DNA from: CAZVJU01 sp964627195 | GTDB taxonomy: Bacteria > Patescibacteriota > Microgenomatia > UBA8517 | Direction of reading: 5' to 3' | Length of the DNA stretch: 37,508 bases | NCBI GenBank assembly: GCA_964627195.1 | Contig: CAZVJU010000011.1 | Span: forward strand, 1-37,508 | In this document: positions 1 through 8,049 of the stretch, piece after piece | How positions within the stretch are numbered: position 1 is the stretch's first letter | How the letters are laid out: each line of letters starts with the position of its first letter | Translations under genes and position numbers: made by a program | Notes under the pieces: model-generated | Told to the model about the DNA's origin: nothing | Database searches by the model: none | The model's input: the letters and a program-made list of their open reading frames with translations, nothing else

Positions 1-53
1 GTTATGCTTACAGGTTTTTGAGACCTGCGCGTCTGCCATTCCGCCACCTCGGC
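1..53 (-). tRNA. tRNA-Leu (anticodon CAA), partial
   Basis: Read on the minus strand from base 53, the sequence gives acceptor strand GCCGAGG, then TG, D-stem GCGG paired with CGC, and anticodon stem CAGGT/ACCTG around loop CTCAAAA, so the anticodon is CAA (bases 20-18) and the tRNA reads UUG. The bases after the anticodon stem begin a long variable arm, as expected for the class II tRNA-Leu. The variable arm end, T-arm and 3' acceptor strand lie outside the window. Confidence 0.93.
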
Positions 54-61
54 GCATTTCT

Positions 62-90
62 CTGACTTGCTTTTTTGAAAAGAAAGTTAG
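62..90. repeat. Palindromic unit, AACTTTCTTTT family, copy A
   Basis: An imperfect inverted repeat (CTGACTTGCTTTT, loop, AAAAGAAAGTTAG) is followed by a purine tail AGAAAGAAAAG. The same hairpin and a similar tail occur at 5400-5428 and 22858-22886. It lies between the tRNA and the M29 peptidase gene, which are transcribed divergently. It could form a hairpin in RNA from either strand; the copies suggest a dispersed element. Confidence 0.7.
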
Positions 91-139
91 AGAAAGAAAA
101 GCTAATACAAATCAATAATGTATTTTACCAAATATACAC

Positions 140-168
140 TTCAAACTAAACTAGATTTGAGTTACAAT
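140..168 (+). promoter_or_regulatory. Promoter of the M29 peptidase gene
   Basis: A -35-like TTCAAA (140-145), a 17-base spacer and a -10 box TACAAT (163-168) stand only 8 bases before the ATG at 177. Transcription starting about 7 bases after the -10 would give an essentially leaderless mRNA. Confidence 0.55.
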
Positions 169-176
169 ACCCCAGA

Positions 177-1340
177 ATGGCATTAGTTGATCCCAGAGTT
201 ACAAAACAAGCCGAGATTCTCGTTAATTATTCTACCAAGGTAAAGAAAGGCGATAGGATATTAATTGTCTCGGATTGGCTAGCCCGCCCTTTAGCCTTGG
301 CCACCTACAAAGCAGCACTTCTTGCTGGGGCAGTAGAGATCCTTGTTCATTTTGAAGTAGATGAGCAAGTGGTAAGCCGTTCCTATAACGAATTTTCGGA
401 AACATTTCTCAAGTATGCAAAGCCATTTCAGATTAAAGCATATCCTAAAATCGCGGACGAAGAACTAAAAAATATTGATTGCTGGATACGGCTTTACGCA
501 CAATCAAATACCCGAGGTTTCTCAAACATTGATCCGAGAGTGATTTCAGATCGGGCTAAAACTATCCGCCCGCTACTTGATTATCGTGTTTTGAAAACCC
601 GTTGGGTAATTACGAATTTTCCGACAGAAGCCCAAGCTCAGGAAGCTGATATGTCACTTTCAGAATATGAGGATTTCGTATTTGCTGGGATTAATAATGT
701 TGATTGGAAGAAGAAATTTAAAGAGCAAGAAAAGTTGACTGGTCTTTTAACAAATACCAAAGAGGTTCATATAGTTGGTCCAGAAACGGATTTGCGTCTG
801 GGCAAAACTGGAAGATCTGCAGAAAATGCCGGGGGAGAAAACAATATGCCAGATGGGGAAGTATTTACTTCTGTGGTTGAAAATAAAGCTGAAGGGTTTA
901 TTACCTATTCATTTCCTGCTATTTATATGGGGAAGGAATTCCATAAAGTGCGTTTGGAATTTAAGGATGGGAAAGTACTTAAGGCAACTGCCGATAAAAG
1001 ACAAAAAGACTTAAACGAAATCTTAGATATGGATCGTGGTTCGAGGACTATTGGTGAGCTGGGGATTGGGAATAACTTTGCAATTAACCGTTTTACTAAA
1101 GACATTCTCTTCGACGAAAAAATAGGTGGAAGTATTCACATCGCGCTAGGAAAAGGCTATAAGGAAACAGGAAGTAAAAATGAATCTGCACTTCATTGGG
1201 ATATGATAAAAGATCTGAGAAAAAGCCCTTCGATGGATTCGACAGGTTCACCACAAGCAAGCTCAGGGCCTTCGGGCGGCGAGCTCTGGTTTGACGAGAA
1301 GCTTGTCCAGAGAGATGGAAGATGGTTGATTAAGTTATAA
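177..1340 (+). CDS. M29 family aminopeptidase (AmpS/PepS-like)
   Basis: A 387-residue metallo-aminopeptidase of family M29, expected to act in the cytoplasm as a dimer, releasing N-terminal residues from peptides. The family's metal ligands are all visible: Glu in NMPDGEV, Glu in GELGIG, His in SIHIALG, Tyr in GKGY, and His and Asp in ALHWDMI. The C-terminal strand GGELWFDEKLVQRDGRW is also typical. Between DLRK and GGEL, residues about 350-367 (rich in Ser, Pro and Gly) are extra compared with the usual family sequence; they are encoded by a palindromic repeat (see 1225-1279). There is no Shine-Dalgarno sequence; a -10 box lies 8 bases before the ATG. The gene converges on the next one with a 1-base gap. 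Family assignment is secure, substrate range unknown. Confidence 0.93.
   Translation: MALVDPRVTKQAEILVNYSTKVKKGDRILIVSDWLARPLALATYKAALLAGAVEILVHFEVDEQVVSRSYNEFSETFLKYAKPFQIKAYPKIADEELKNIDCWIRLYAQSNTRGFSNIDPRVISDRAKTIRPLLDYRVLKTRWVITNFPTEAQAQEADMSLSEYEDFVFAGINNVDWKKKFKEQEKLTGLLTNTKEVHIVGPETDLRLGKTGRSAENAGGENNMPDGEVFTSVVENKAEGFITYSFPAIYMGKEFHKVRLEFKDGKVLKATADKRQKDLNEILDMDRGSRTIGELGIGNNFAINRFTKDILFDEKIGGSIHIALGKGYKETGSKNESALHWDMIKDLRKSPSMDSTGSPQASSGPSGGELWFDEKLVQRDGRWLIKL
1225..1279. repeat. Palindromic repeat inserted in-frame in the M29 peptidase gene
   Basis: Outer arms GCCCT (1225-1229) and AGGGC (1265-1269) enclose TTCGA and AGCTC blocks, followed by CCTTCGGGC. This resembles the CCCTCGACAAGCTCGGGA type of unit found outside genes at 9155-9175. 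It is read through in-frame and adds roughly 17 residues just before the last conserved strand of the enzyme. That it is an insertion is inferred from memory of family sequences. Confidence 0.5.
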
Positions 1341-1341
1341 C

Positions 1342-1836
1342 TTACCCTAGTATCCACCAAAATGCCGCGAGGGTGGTTGCTAACTGTGTAAGTAGCCCCG
1401 GAAAGGGCGGAACATCACTCTGAATTGACTTCTGTAAGGGAATCCAAACTTTAGCAATAAACCCGTTTTCTTTTTTCGAAGTGCCTAAAAAACCCAGGCG
1501 GCCCTGCAGAAAGTAATATGGTGCCTCAATAAGATCCGGAATTACACCAAAAAGGCACGCTACTAAAATAGTCGCGGAGTGGTTTAGATTAGGAAGCGCA
1601 AGAGAAGAAATAAATAGACCAGAAAAAAGTGCGGTAAAGGCGTCTAGCGTGACAATCGATGTACTTATCTTTGTGATTTTGCCGAAGCGCTTCATCTCGG
1701 TATTTAAGTGGGGATTCCAGTGGGGAACCGTTTCAAGTACAAAATGGCTACCGAGGGCTAACGGTATGGCTAAAAGAGGATTAGCAATTTTCGTAGCTAT
1801 GGCAGCTGCAACAACCACGTGTGGTGTCTCAAGCAC
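1342..1836 (-). CDS. Conserved membrane protein of unknown function
   Basis: A 164-residue protein with about four hydrophobic segments and several His, Asp and Glu residues at membrane borders (PHVVVAAA near the N-terminus, HFVLETVPHWNPH around residues 31-43, IPDLIEAPYYFL around 99-110). The pattern is reminiscent of small membrane metal-dependent hydrolases of the YdjM/DUF457 kind, but the diagnostic motif is not clear, so no function is assigned. The start is GTG at 1836-1834, 10 bases after a good promoter. It is transcribed divergently from the membrane protein at 1889. Confidence 0.7.
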   Translation of the reverse strand: MLETPHVVVAAAIATKIANPLLAIPLALGSHFVLETVPHWNPHLNTEMKRFGKITKISTSIVTLDAFTALFSGLFISSLALPNLNHSATILVACLFGVIPDLIEAPYYFLQGRLGFLGTSKKENGFIAKVWIPLQKSIQSDVPPFPGLLTQLATTLAAFWWILG

Positions 1837-1846
1837 GGTAAGTGTT

Positions 1847-1876
1847 ATGATATAGTCTGTAAGGGCATTTCGTCAA
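1847..1876 (-). promoter_or_regulatory. Promoter for the minus-strand membrane protein
   Basis: On the minus strand, TTGACG (1876-1871), an 18-base spacer and TATCAT (1852-1847) precede the GTG start by 10 bases. The intergenic space is only 52 bases, so the promoter of the divergent plus-strand gene at 1889 must overlap it. Confidence 0.65.
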
Positions 1877-1888
1877 GTTAGCCTAATT

Positions 1889-2491
1889 ATGTTAATAAAA
1901 ATCGTATTATCAATCCTATCGGTATATGTTTTTTTGTATCTTTTTTGGCAAAGGTTGAAAGAGGATTACGCCAGGAATCAAATCTTTACAACCTCATTCT
2001 ATTTGCTTTTCGGTATGGCGCTAGGCTATATGCTCGCAAGGAGTTTTGCCCATGCATGGTGGTTTTGGCTTAGTTTAGCAGGAAGCATATTAGGAATTGT
2101 GATTGGCATCCTTCGCTTCAAATTACGAGTTTTTGAAACGTTTGAAGCCGGACTTTTGGGCGGTTTAGTGTTTTTAGGAACTGTCTATCTTTATGACTGG
2201 GTTATTTATATAAAATTAAGCTCAGCCGTCGGCTTTGTAATAATCCTTGCGCTTTTTGTACTTTTTTTAATTCTGGATAAACATTATAAACGCTTCACTT
2301 GGTATAAATCCGGGAAGGTGGGTTTTACTGGCTTAAGTATAACCGGTATTTTCTTTTTAATTAGGACCCTTGTTGCGTTGAAGTATCCGAACGTGCTATT
2401 CTTTGCCGGAAGCTACGATTCTTTGATTTCGGGAACACTAGCTTTCATCTCTTTTTTGATACTGTTTAATCTTAGCAGAAAAACAGCATGA
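1889..2491 (+). CDS. Multi-spanning membrane protein, unknown
   Basis: A 200-residue protein made almost entirely of six or seven hydrophobic helices separated by short charged loops (KRFTWYKSGK around residues 131-140). The layout loosely recalls prolipoprotein diacylglyceryl transferase-type proteins, but no signature motif is visible, so I leave it unnamed. Its stop overlaps the start of the DksA-type gene by four bases (ATGA), which indicates cotranscription and translational coupling. Confidence 0.72.
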   Translation: MLIKIVLSILSVYVFLYLFWQRLKEDYARNQIFTTSFYLLFGMALGYMLARSFAHAWWFWLSLAGSILGIVIGILRFKLRVFETFEAGLLGGLVFLGTVYLYDWVIYIKLSSAVGFVIILALFVLFLILDKHYKRFTWYKSGKVGFTGLSITGIFFLIRTLVALKYPNVLFFAGSYDSLISGTLAFISFLILFNLSRKTA

Positions 2492-2871
2492 AGAAAAAAC
2501 AAAAAATCAGAATAACCTTCCCTGCGAAACTACTTTTGCCTGTAGCCAAATTTTTAAAGGACAAAGTGTACATCTTGGAAAAACGAAGGAAAGATATCGT
2601 TGAGGATGATCCGTTTAAAGATGAATCGAGACTTATCGATAATGCTTCTCCGGACACAGATGCCGCTGAACAGTTTGGTCACGCCAGAGCGACAGCCTTA
2701 AAAGAACAACTTGACAGGAGGATTATTCAGATCCGGAAAGCCGTAACCAGAATAAAAATAGGGAAGTATGGCATTTGTGAGGATTGCGGCCAGATGATTG
2801 ATACAGATAGACTTCTTGTTTACCCCGAAGCAACGCTTTGCGCCCGCTGTCAAAAGAAAAGAGAGAAATAG
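2488..2871 (+). CDS. DksA/TraR-type C4 zinc-finger protein
   Basis: A 127-residue protein with a charged, probably coiled-coil region (residues about 30-90) and a C-terminal C4 zinc finger, CEDCGQ then 17 residues to CARCQ, the hallmark of the DksA/TraR family. DksA proteins enter the RNA polymerase secondary channel and modulate initiation with ppGpp. The basic N-terminus (KKKQKIRITF) is unusual for DksA itself. The start overlaps the preceding stop by four bases. Family secure; whether it acts on polymerase like DksA is inferred. Confidence 0.85.
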   Translation: MKKKQKIRITFPAKLLLPVAKFLKDKVYILEKRRKDIVEDDPFKDESRLIDNASPDTDAAEQFGHARATALKEQLDRRIIQIRKAVTRIKIGKYGICEDCGQMIDTDRLLVYPEATLCARCQKKREK

Positions 2872-2884
2872 ATTCGAGTATTGT

Positions 2885-2947
2885 GTATATGGAATTTAGT
2901 ATTTAGGTTAGAAATACAAAATACCATATACTATATACTGCATACTA
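2885..2947. repeat. Degenerate heptamer array forming a hairpin
   Basis: The DNA divides into nine consecutive 7-base units such as GAATTTA, GTATTTA, TATACTA and CATACTA. The first 20 bases (2885-2904) and bases 2912-2931 are inverted repeats matching at 18 of 20 positions around a 7-base loop. It fills the gap between the zinc-finger gene and the pseudouridine synthase start at 2953, so it would be transcribed as a stable stem-loop. Confidence 0.75.
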
Positions 2948-2952
2948 ACCCC

Positions 2953-3681
2953 ATGGAGCCTAAAATAATATCCGCAGATAAAGACTTACTTGTACTTGAT
3001 AAACCTACAGGCTGGATTGTAAATGATTCAGAAACTACCAAAGACGTACTTACGATTCAAGACTGGCTCAAAGACCATTTTACTTATGAGATAGTTGCTA
3101 ATAGGGAATATAGGAGTGGAATTGTTCATAGACTAGATAAGGAAACAAGCGGAATTCTTGTGATTGCCAAAAATCCTGAAACATTTCGATTTCTGCAGTC
3201 CCAGTTTAAAAAAAGACTTGTCGAAAAAAAATACCTGGCGCTCGTGCACGGTAGAGTTACGCCAATGGAAGGAAAAATTGAAGCTCCTGTCGGCAGACTT
3301 GCGTGGAACAAAAAACGTTTTGGAGTTTTACCGGGTGGCCGATCGGCGGTTACTTATTACAAGACAACAAAAAATTATGACGATGTCGAAATTACTAAGG
3401 GCATGGCGGAGCGTTTTACTCTACTGGAGCTTTCCCCCAAAACCGGTCGCACACATCAAATTAGAATCCATATGAAATATCTGGGCCATCCGGTTGTCTC
3501 TGATGAGTTTTATGCAGGCAGGAAGAGAGCGCGAGCTGATAGAATCTGGTGTAAAAGACTTTTTTTACACGCCCAATCGATCGCTTTTACTTCTCCTGAG
3601 AATGGTAAGACAGTCAGACTGACTAGTAAACTTCCTCTTGATCTGGAAAATGCTCTTAACTCTCTTGAAAAGCTTCTCTAA
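2953..3681 (+). CDS. RluA-family pseudouridine synthase
   Basis: A 242-residue RNA pseudouridine synthase of the RluA/RluC/RluD family, which isomerises uridines in rRNA or tRNA. Motif II, GIVHRLDKETSG, carries the catalytic Asp62; LVLDKPTG (13-20) and the RTHQIRIH motif near residues 165-172 are also present. There is no N-terminal S4 domain, so it is the short form. I chose ATG 2953 because the upstream in-frame TTG at 2881 would translate the intergenic repeat array. The target uridine cannot be told from sequence. Confidence 0.9.
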   Translation: MEPKIISADKDLLVLDKPTGWIVNDSETTKDVLTIQDWLKDHFTYEIVANREYRSGIVHRLDKETSGILVIAKNPETFRFLQSQFKKRLVEKKYLALVHGRVTPMEGKIEAPVGRLAWNKKRFGVLPGGRSAVTYYKTTKNYDDVEITKGMAERFTLLELSPKTGRTHQIRIHMKYLGHPVVSDEFYAGRKRARADRIWCKRLFLHAQSIAFTSPENGKTVRLTSKLPLDLENALNSLEKLL

Positions 3682-3701
3682 ACCCTTTAAGCTGAATTCA
3701 C

Positions 3702-5375
3702 ATGGACTTTTCACAGATAGTCATTCTTTTGATTGCAGCCGCTGCATTTGGGATAATAGCTAAATTCTTAAAACAGCCGCTTATTATTGGTTTTCTTTTT
3801 GCAGGCTTTTTTTTGGGTTTAAGCGGTGTTATATCTGAAAACCAAACACTCCAAAGTATGGGTCAAGTGGGTATTACCCTTCTTCTTTTTCTGCTTGGGC
3901 TTGAGATGAATCTTCGCGAGCTACCGACAATTGGGAAGGTAGCTATCGCAACAGGATTGGGACAAATATTTTTTACAACCTTGGTCGGTTTACTAATTTC
4001 ATTATTACTTGGCTTTCCCTTACTTCCGGCTATCTATATTTCGGTTGCTCTTACCTTTTCCTCAACAATAATTATTGTCAAGCTACTTTCAGAAAAGAAA
4101 GACTTAAATAGTTTATACGGAAAGATTGCTGTAGGTTTTTTGTTAGTACAGGATTTTGTCGCGATCCTTATTTTAATGTTTTTGGCAGGGGTAGGTAAGT
4201 CGGATCCGACATTTTTTAATTATGTTTTTGTTTTAGGAAAAGGAGTTAGTCTTTTTATTCTTGTTTGGATCCTATCGAAGAAAGTTTTGCCGTTAATTTT
4301 CGAAAAATTAGTAGGCGGGTCCAGCGAACTTACTTTTATTGTAAGTATTGCTTGGGCTTTAGGTTTTGCTGCTTTCGTTGCTGGCCCAATTGGTTTTACT
4401 CGCGAGATAGGGGGGTTGTTAGCTGGGATCTCTCTATCAAACCTTTCCGAACATCTTCAAGTTGCCTCGAAAACTCGGCCACTTCGGGATTTTTTTCTAA
4501 CAATATTCTTCCTAATTTTAGGGACACAACTTGTCACCAGAGGAAATGTACTGCCTCTTCTGCCTTACTCGCTGATTTTTTCCTTGTTTGTACTTTTTGG
4601 CAACCCTCTTATTGTACTTGTCATAATGGGCATTATGGGTTACAAGAAAAGAACTTCTTTTCTTGCAGGTTTAACTGTCGCTCAAATTTCCGAATTCTCG
4701 TTAATTTTGATGAGTATGGGATTCTTGTTAGGGCATGTCGAAGCCAGTCATGTATCCTTGGTGACTATAGTTGGTGTTGTCACCATGACCATTTCCACAT
4801 ATCTGATCTTGGGCGCTGATAGAATTTATGGCTTAATTAAAAATTATCTCTCTATTTTCGAAAGAAGGCGAACGAAGGAGCAAATCTTTCTTTCCGAAGC
4901 AAAAATGGAAGACCATATTATTCTTGTTGGTTGCGACAGGACTGGGAGAAGTCTTATACGCTATTTTATTAAAAAACAGCTTCCTTTTTTGGTTGTTGAT
5001 TTTAATCCTAGGATTTTTAAAGAGCTTACAGCCGAGAAAATACCAGTGATATTAGGTGATATCAACGATCAGGAAGTTCTTGCTATTTCTCATGCAGAGC
5101 TTGCAAGTTTGATCATCTCAACTTCTGGAAATTTGACCGATAATTTGACTCTTTTAGAATACTTGAAGTCACTAACAAGTAAACCGACAAGCTTATTTAC
5201 CTGTTCCTTGAGGAGTGAAGCGCTGACTCTCTATGAGAAAGGTGCGAATTATGTTATTGTTCCCGAGGTAGTAGCGGGAGACCACATTAGAAATTTGTTA
5301 CGGATTTATGGAGTCCATAGCGACCGACTTAAAAAAGCCGGCCAAAATCATTTTAATCGACTGATTTTCACCTAA
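3702..5375 (+). CDS. Kef-type cation:proton antiporter (CPA2) with TrkA-N domain
   Basis: A 557-residue protein. Residues 1 to about 380 form some 12 membrane helices of the Na+/H+ exchanger fold (QPLIIGFLFAGFFLGLSG near the N-terminus, LTFSSTIIIVKLLSEK near 125-140, VQDFVAI near 150). From about residue 400, DHIILVGCDRTGRSLIRYF starts a Rossmann-type TrkA-N (RCK) domain whose glycine motif is GCDRTG, followed by LVVDFNP with an acidic residue at the end of strand 2. No TrkA-C domain follows. Such proteins exchange K+ or Na+ for H+ under nucleotide control. The gene follows the pseudouridine synthase by 20 bases and is probably in the same operon. Confidence 0.9.
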   Translation: MDFSQIVILLIAAAAFGIIAKFLKQPLIIGFLFAGFFLGLSGVISENQTLQSMGQVGITLLLFLLGLEMNLRELPTIGKVAIATGLGQIFFTTLVGLLISLLLGFPLLPAIYISVALTFSSTIIIVKLLSEKKDLNSLYGKIAVGFLLVQDFVAILILMFLAGVGKSDPTFFNYVFVLGKGVSLFILVWILSKKVLPLIFEKLVGGSSELTFIVSIAWALGFAAFVAGPIGFTREIGGLLAGISLSNLSEHLQVASKTRPLRDFFLTIFFLILGTQLVTRGNVLPLLPYSLIFSLFVLFGNPLIVLVIMGIMGYKKRTSFLAGLTVAQISEFSLILMSMGFLLGHVEASHVSLVTIVGVVTMTISTYLILGADRIYGLIKNYLSIFERRRTKEQIFLSEAKMEDHIILVGCDRTGRSLIRYFIKKQLPFLVVDFNPRIFKELTAEKIPVILGDINDQEVLAISHAELASLIISTSGNLTDNLTLLEYLKSLTSKPTSLFTCSLRSEALTLYEKGANYVIVPEVVAGDHIRNLLRIYGVHSDRLKKAGQNHFNRLIFT

Positions 5376-5399
5376 CTTTTTAAGTCTTTTTTTCTTTGT

Positions 5400-5428
5400 C
5401 TAACTTTCTTTTCTTAAAAGAAAGTTAG
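5400..5428. repeat. Palindromic unit, AACTTTCTTTT family, copy B
   Basis: A perfect 13-base-pair inverted repeat (CTAACTTTCTTTT and its complement) with a CTT loop, followed by AGTAAAGG. It lies between the antiporter and the LytR_C-like gene, ending 10 bases before the ATG, so its tail supplies the only Shine-Dalgarno-like bases of that gene. Related copies are at 62-90 and 22858-22886. Confidence 0.8.
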
Positions 5429-5438
5429 AGTAAAGGTT

Positions 5439-6365
5439 ATGTCTGCCCGACGAAAACAGTTACATGGAAGAAAGAAAAATACAACCGTATATCGAAAAAT
5501 TATAGGGTATGCTCTTGTGCTTGTTATTTTTCTTCTGGCCTTTTTGTATTTCACAGGAACACGCAAATTCTGGAACGGGAGAGATAAAGTTTCTATCGCA
5601 ATAAGGAGCAATAGTGGTGATGTACATGTTGTTACTTTTGATCCAAAAACACAAGAAATGCTCCAAATTACCATTCCTGGAAATACTGAAGCTGAAGTGG
5701 CGAGGGGGTTAGGCATCTGGAAGCTCACTTCTGTCTGGGAATTGGGCGAGAAAGAGTCTTTGCAAGGGCTTCTCCTGAGTCGGACACTAACCAAACATTT
5801 CAAATTCCCTGTCTTTCTTTGGGCAGATGCTCAGGCCGATGGCTTTTTTAAAGGCGATATAGATTCTGTCATTACGGCAACACTTCGGCCCTATAAAACC
5901 AATCTTGGACTAGGGGACAGAATTAGCATAGCTATTTTTAGCTTACGTGTTAAAAATACTAAAAGGGTGGAGTTAAACCTGCAAGATACCACTTACTTAC
6001 GAAAAACTACTTTGACTGATGGCTCTGAAGGCTACAGAGTGGTTGGTTCAATACCGGGGGATATTGCTGTTATCTTTTCTGATTCAACAGCGTCCAAGAG
6101 TACTTTTCGAGTTGGGATCAAAGATATGACAGGGAAATTCGGGATCGCAGAGGCTTTAGGGGAGGTAATTGAGGTGTTTGGGGGTAAAGTATTTTCAATC
6201 GAAAAGGGTTCTGAGGCAGATAGTGGTTGTAAAGTAAGCGCTAAAGTTGCCCAAAATGCTGCAAAAATTGCGCTTTTATTCCCTTGCAGCGTTGTAGATC
6301 AACCTCCCGATGGCAATTTCGATCTTGAAATAACTATCGGTAAAAAATTTATGGAAGACTACTAA
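5439..6365 (+). CDS. Membrane-anchored LytR/CpsA-related protein with LytR_C-like domain
   Basis: A 308-residue protein with a very basic N-terminus (RRKQLHGRKKN), one membrane helix (residues about 24-42) and an extracytoplasmic part. Residues about 51-80 (VSIAIRSNSGDVHVVTFDP, then QITIPGNTE) resemble the start of LytR-CpsA-Psr proteins, but the arginine-rich catalytic motifs of LCP phosphotransferases are not seen. The C-terminal part (FRVGIKDMTGKFGIAEALGE to the end, with two Cys) resembles the LytR_C domain (PF13399). It probably acts in envelope assembly; this is inference. The stop lies 6 bases from the convergent TPR gene. Confidence 0.65.
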   Translation: MSARRKQLHGRKKNTTVYRKIIGYALVLVIFLLAFLYFTGTRKFWNGRDKVSIAIRSNSGDVHVVTFDPKTQEMLQITIPGNTEAEVARGLGIWKLTSVWELGEKESLQGLLLSRTLTKHFKFPVFLWADAQADGFFKGDIDSVITATLRPYKTNLGLGDRISIAIFSLRVKNTKRVELNLQDTTYLRKTTLTDGSEGYRVVGSIPGDIAVIFSDSTASKSTFRVGIKDMTGKFGIAEALGEVIEVFGGKVFSIEKGSEADSGCKVSAKVAQNAAKIALLFPCSVVDQPPDGNFDLEITIGKKFMEDY

Positions 6366-6371
6366 GTTTTT

Positions 6372-7061
6372 TTAGTCTTCTTCGTCACTTCCTACTTCTA
6401 AATCTCTCCTTTTATGTACCAGCTCCGGGGCGGTAAAAGGAATGTAATCGATACGTTCAGTTGTAAAGGAAGAGACATCAGCTAACTTCGGCGAGCGTTT
6501 TACCTCACGAATAAGTGTTTTTAGTTCATGTGTATTTACGGACTTTACGAATGCCTGATAAACATTACCTGACTGAATGAGCTTTCGTAATCTGGCAGAG
6601 AGGTCGTCGGGCAGTTTGCCGATATACTTTCCATCGATTGTTGTTACACACACTCTGTGGGAATGGGTGTTTATCTTAACTTCGTCTCCCGAGTCAAGCT
6701 TAGCCAGTAATTTTGGACTACCTAGATGTAGCAGTGAAATTATTTTTGTTTTTCCTGGTTCTTCTAGAAATGTTTGAGCGTTAGAGGGCTTAGAAGCGAA
6801 TATTTCTCCTTTTTTAAGGCCTTTCCATTTTTCAATAGCCTTTAAGGCAATTGGATTAAAGGAATCAATAAGAAGAACTTTTTGGGCAGTTTCTTTGGCC
6901 TTTTTAATATTCCCGGTCTCAGAATAAGCTCGGGCGAGTCTATTGAGCGCGTCTACATTGAGGGGTTCTTGTTTTAATATCTCTTCATTAACTACGATTG
7001 CCTCTTGCCAATTCCCAGCGAGGGCTTTTGAGATTGCAGATTGGGCCAGGTCGCTAATCAT
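6372..7061 (-). CDS. TPR protein with a HIRAN-like C-terminal region
   Basis: A 229-residue cytoplasmic protein. The first 85 residues carry two tetratricopeptide-like helical repeats (WQEAIVVNEEILKQEPLNVDALNRLARAY and the following unit), a protein-interaction scaffold. After a linker, residues about 125-195 (VCVTTIDGKYIGKLPDDLS, LIQSGNVYQAFVKSV) are a beta-rich segment of the type seen in HIRAN-like domains. The tail is acidic (GSDEED). It has its own strong promoter at 7078-7105. Function unknown; the domain reading is by eye. Confidence 0.75.
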   Translation of the reverse strand: MISDLAQSAISKALAGNWQEAIVVNEEILKQEPLNVDALNRLARAYSETGNIKKAKETAQKVLLIDSFNPIALKAIEKWKGLKKGEIFASKPSNAQTFLEEPGKTKIISLLHLGSPKLLAKLDSGDEVKINTHSHRVCVTTIDGKYIGKLPDDLSARLRKLIQSGNVYQAFVKSVNTHELKTLIREVKRSPKLADVSSFTTERIDYIPFTAPELVHKRRDLEVGSDEED

Positions 7062-7077
7062 GTGTATACTGAAATTG

Positions 7078-7105
7078 AGTATAGATGTGTTGGTGAGGAT
7101 GTCAA
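7078..7105 (-). promoter_or_regulatory. Promoter of the TPR protein gene
   Basis: Minus strand: a perfect TTGACA (7105-7100), 16-base spacer, then TATACT (7083-7078), 16 bases before the ATG at 7061. Confidence 0.75.
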
Positions 7106-7155
7106 GTCCCCGTACCTAGCCAGCTCTAAAATATTAGATTGAGTTTATACGAAAG

Positions 7156-7184
7156 TTTAAGATGACAGTTTTTGGTAGTATAAT
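7156..7184 (+). promoter_or_regulatory. Promoter of yebC
   Basis: TTTAAG (7156-7161), a 17-base spacer and a consensus TATAAT (7179-7184). Expected transcription start is near 7190, giving a leader of about 100 bases, much longer than most leaders in the window. Confidence 0.6.
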
Positions 7185-7187
7185 AAA

Positions 7188-7277
7188 GAAATCGCATTCT
7201 AGAATTGGATTAAGGTTGCGATTTCTGTAGCATACATCACTTGCTTTCTAGTTCAATTCAATATTGGTATGTGATGT
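7188..7277 (+). promoter_or_regulatory. Structured leader of yebC
   Basis: Two hairpins can form in the leader: GAAATCGCA (7188-7196) pairs with TGCGATTTC (7217-7225), and ACATCAC (7234-7240) pairs with GTGATGT (7271-7277). The second stem closes 13 bases before the ATG at 7291. A regulatory role is inferred; no known riboswitch class was recognised. Confidence 0.45.
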
Positions 7278-7290
7278 CTGTAGTTTCGGT

Positions 7291-8049
7291 ATGTCCGGTC
7301 ATTCACATTACGCAACTATAAAGAGACAAAAGGGGTTAAAAGACGCGGCAAAAGGGAAAATTTTTTCCAAGCTAGCCAAGGTAATTCAAATTGCTGTAAA
7401 GACTGGTGGAGGCATGGACCCTGACTCCAATGCAAAACTGCGTATCGTAATTGACGCAGCCAAAAGAGTCAATATGCCTAAAGATAATATTGAGCGCGCC
7501 ATAAAAAAAGGTGTTGGTGGGGGAGAGAATTTAGAGGAAGTCACCTATGAGGGCTTTGGGCCTTCGGGGATTGCTGTCATAGTCGAAGCTGCAACCGATA
7601 ACAGAAATAGAACAGGTCAAGAGTTTAAAAATCTTTTTGAAAAAGGGGGAGGTAGTCTTGCCGGACCTGGAAGCGTAGCATTTAACTTTGAGCCCAAAGG
7701 GCTTCTGATTGTAAAAAAGGAAGGGAATTCAGAAGAGCAAATGCTTTCTCTTATTGATGCCGGAGTAGAGGATTTACAGGAAGCTGATGATGCTATTGAA
7801 GCATATGTAGCTGTTGATAAACTTGGAGAAATTCGCGATAGGCTCCAAGGAGCTGGTTTTAGTGTGATAAGCTTTGAAATAATCCAGAAACCAAAGAATC
7901 TCCAAACAATAAATGATGCTAATCTGGCGAAGAAGATATTGGGATTTCTTGATAACTTAGAAAACTTGGATGACGTGCAGAAAGTATTTACTAATATAAA
8001 TATAGAGAGGGAAGTTCTGGATCAAATTAACTCAAATGTCCAAGCGTAA
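7291..8049 (+). CDS. yebC: YebC/PmpR family protein
   Basis: A 252-residue member of the YebC/PmpR/TACO1 family, known as transcriptional regulators and, more recently, as factors helping ribosomes through difficult stretches such as proline runs. The invariant N-terminus MSGHSHYATIKRQKG fixes the start at ATG 7291 rather than the upstream in-frame GTG at 7264. Further family motifs are NAKLRIVIDAAKRVNMPKDN, VTYEGFGPSGIAVIVEA, DNRNRT and the GGSLAGPGSVAFNF core. The gene overlaps the downstream membrane protein by 14 bases. Confidence 0.93.
   Translation: MSGHSHYATIKRQKGLKDAAKGKIFSKLAKVIQIAVKTGGGMDPDSNAKLRIVIDAAKRVNMPKDNIERAIKKGVGGGENLEEVTYEGFGPSGIAVIVEAATDNRNRTGQEFKNLFEKGGGSLAGPGSVAFNFEPKGLLIVKKEGNSEEQMLSLIDAGVEDLQEADDAIEAYVAVDKLGEIRDRLQGAGFSVISFEIIQKPKNLQTINDANLAKKILGFLDNLENLDDVQKVFTNINIEREVLDQINSNVQA

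Noticed and set aside
2881..2952. N-terminal extension of the pseudouridine synthase from TTG 2881
   Set aside because: It is encoded by the intergenic heptamer array and has no counterpart in the family.
4265..4819. 184-residue open frame overlapping the Kef-type antiporter gene
   Set aside because: It lies wholly within the antiporter gene in another frame, and its product is Cys- and Phe-rich without any domain; it is a shadow of the real gene.
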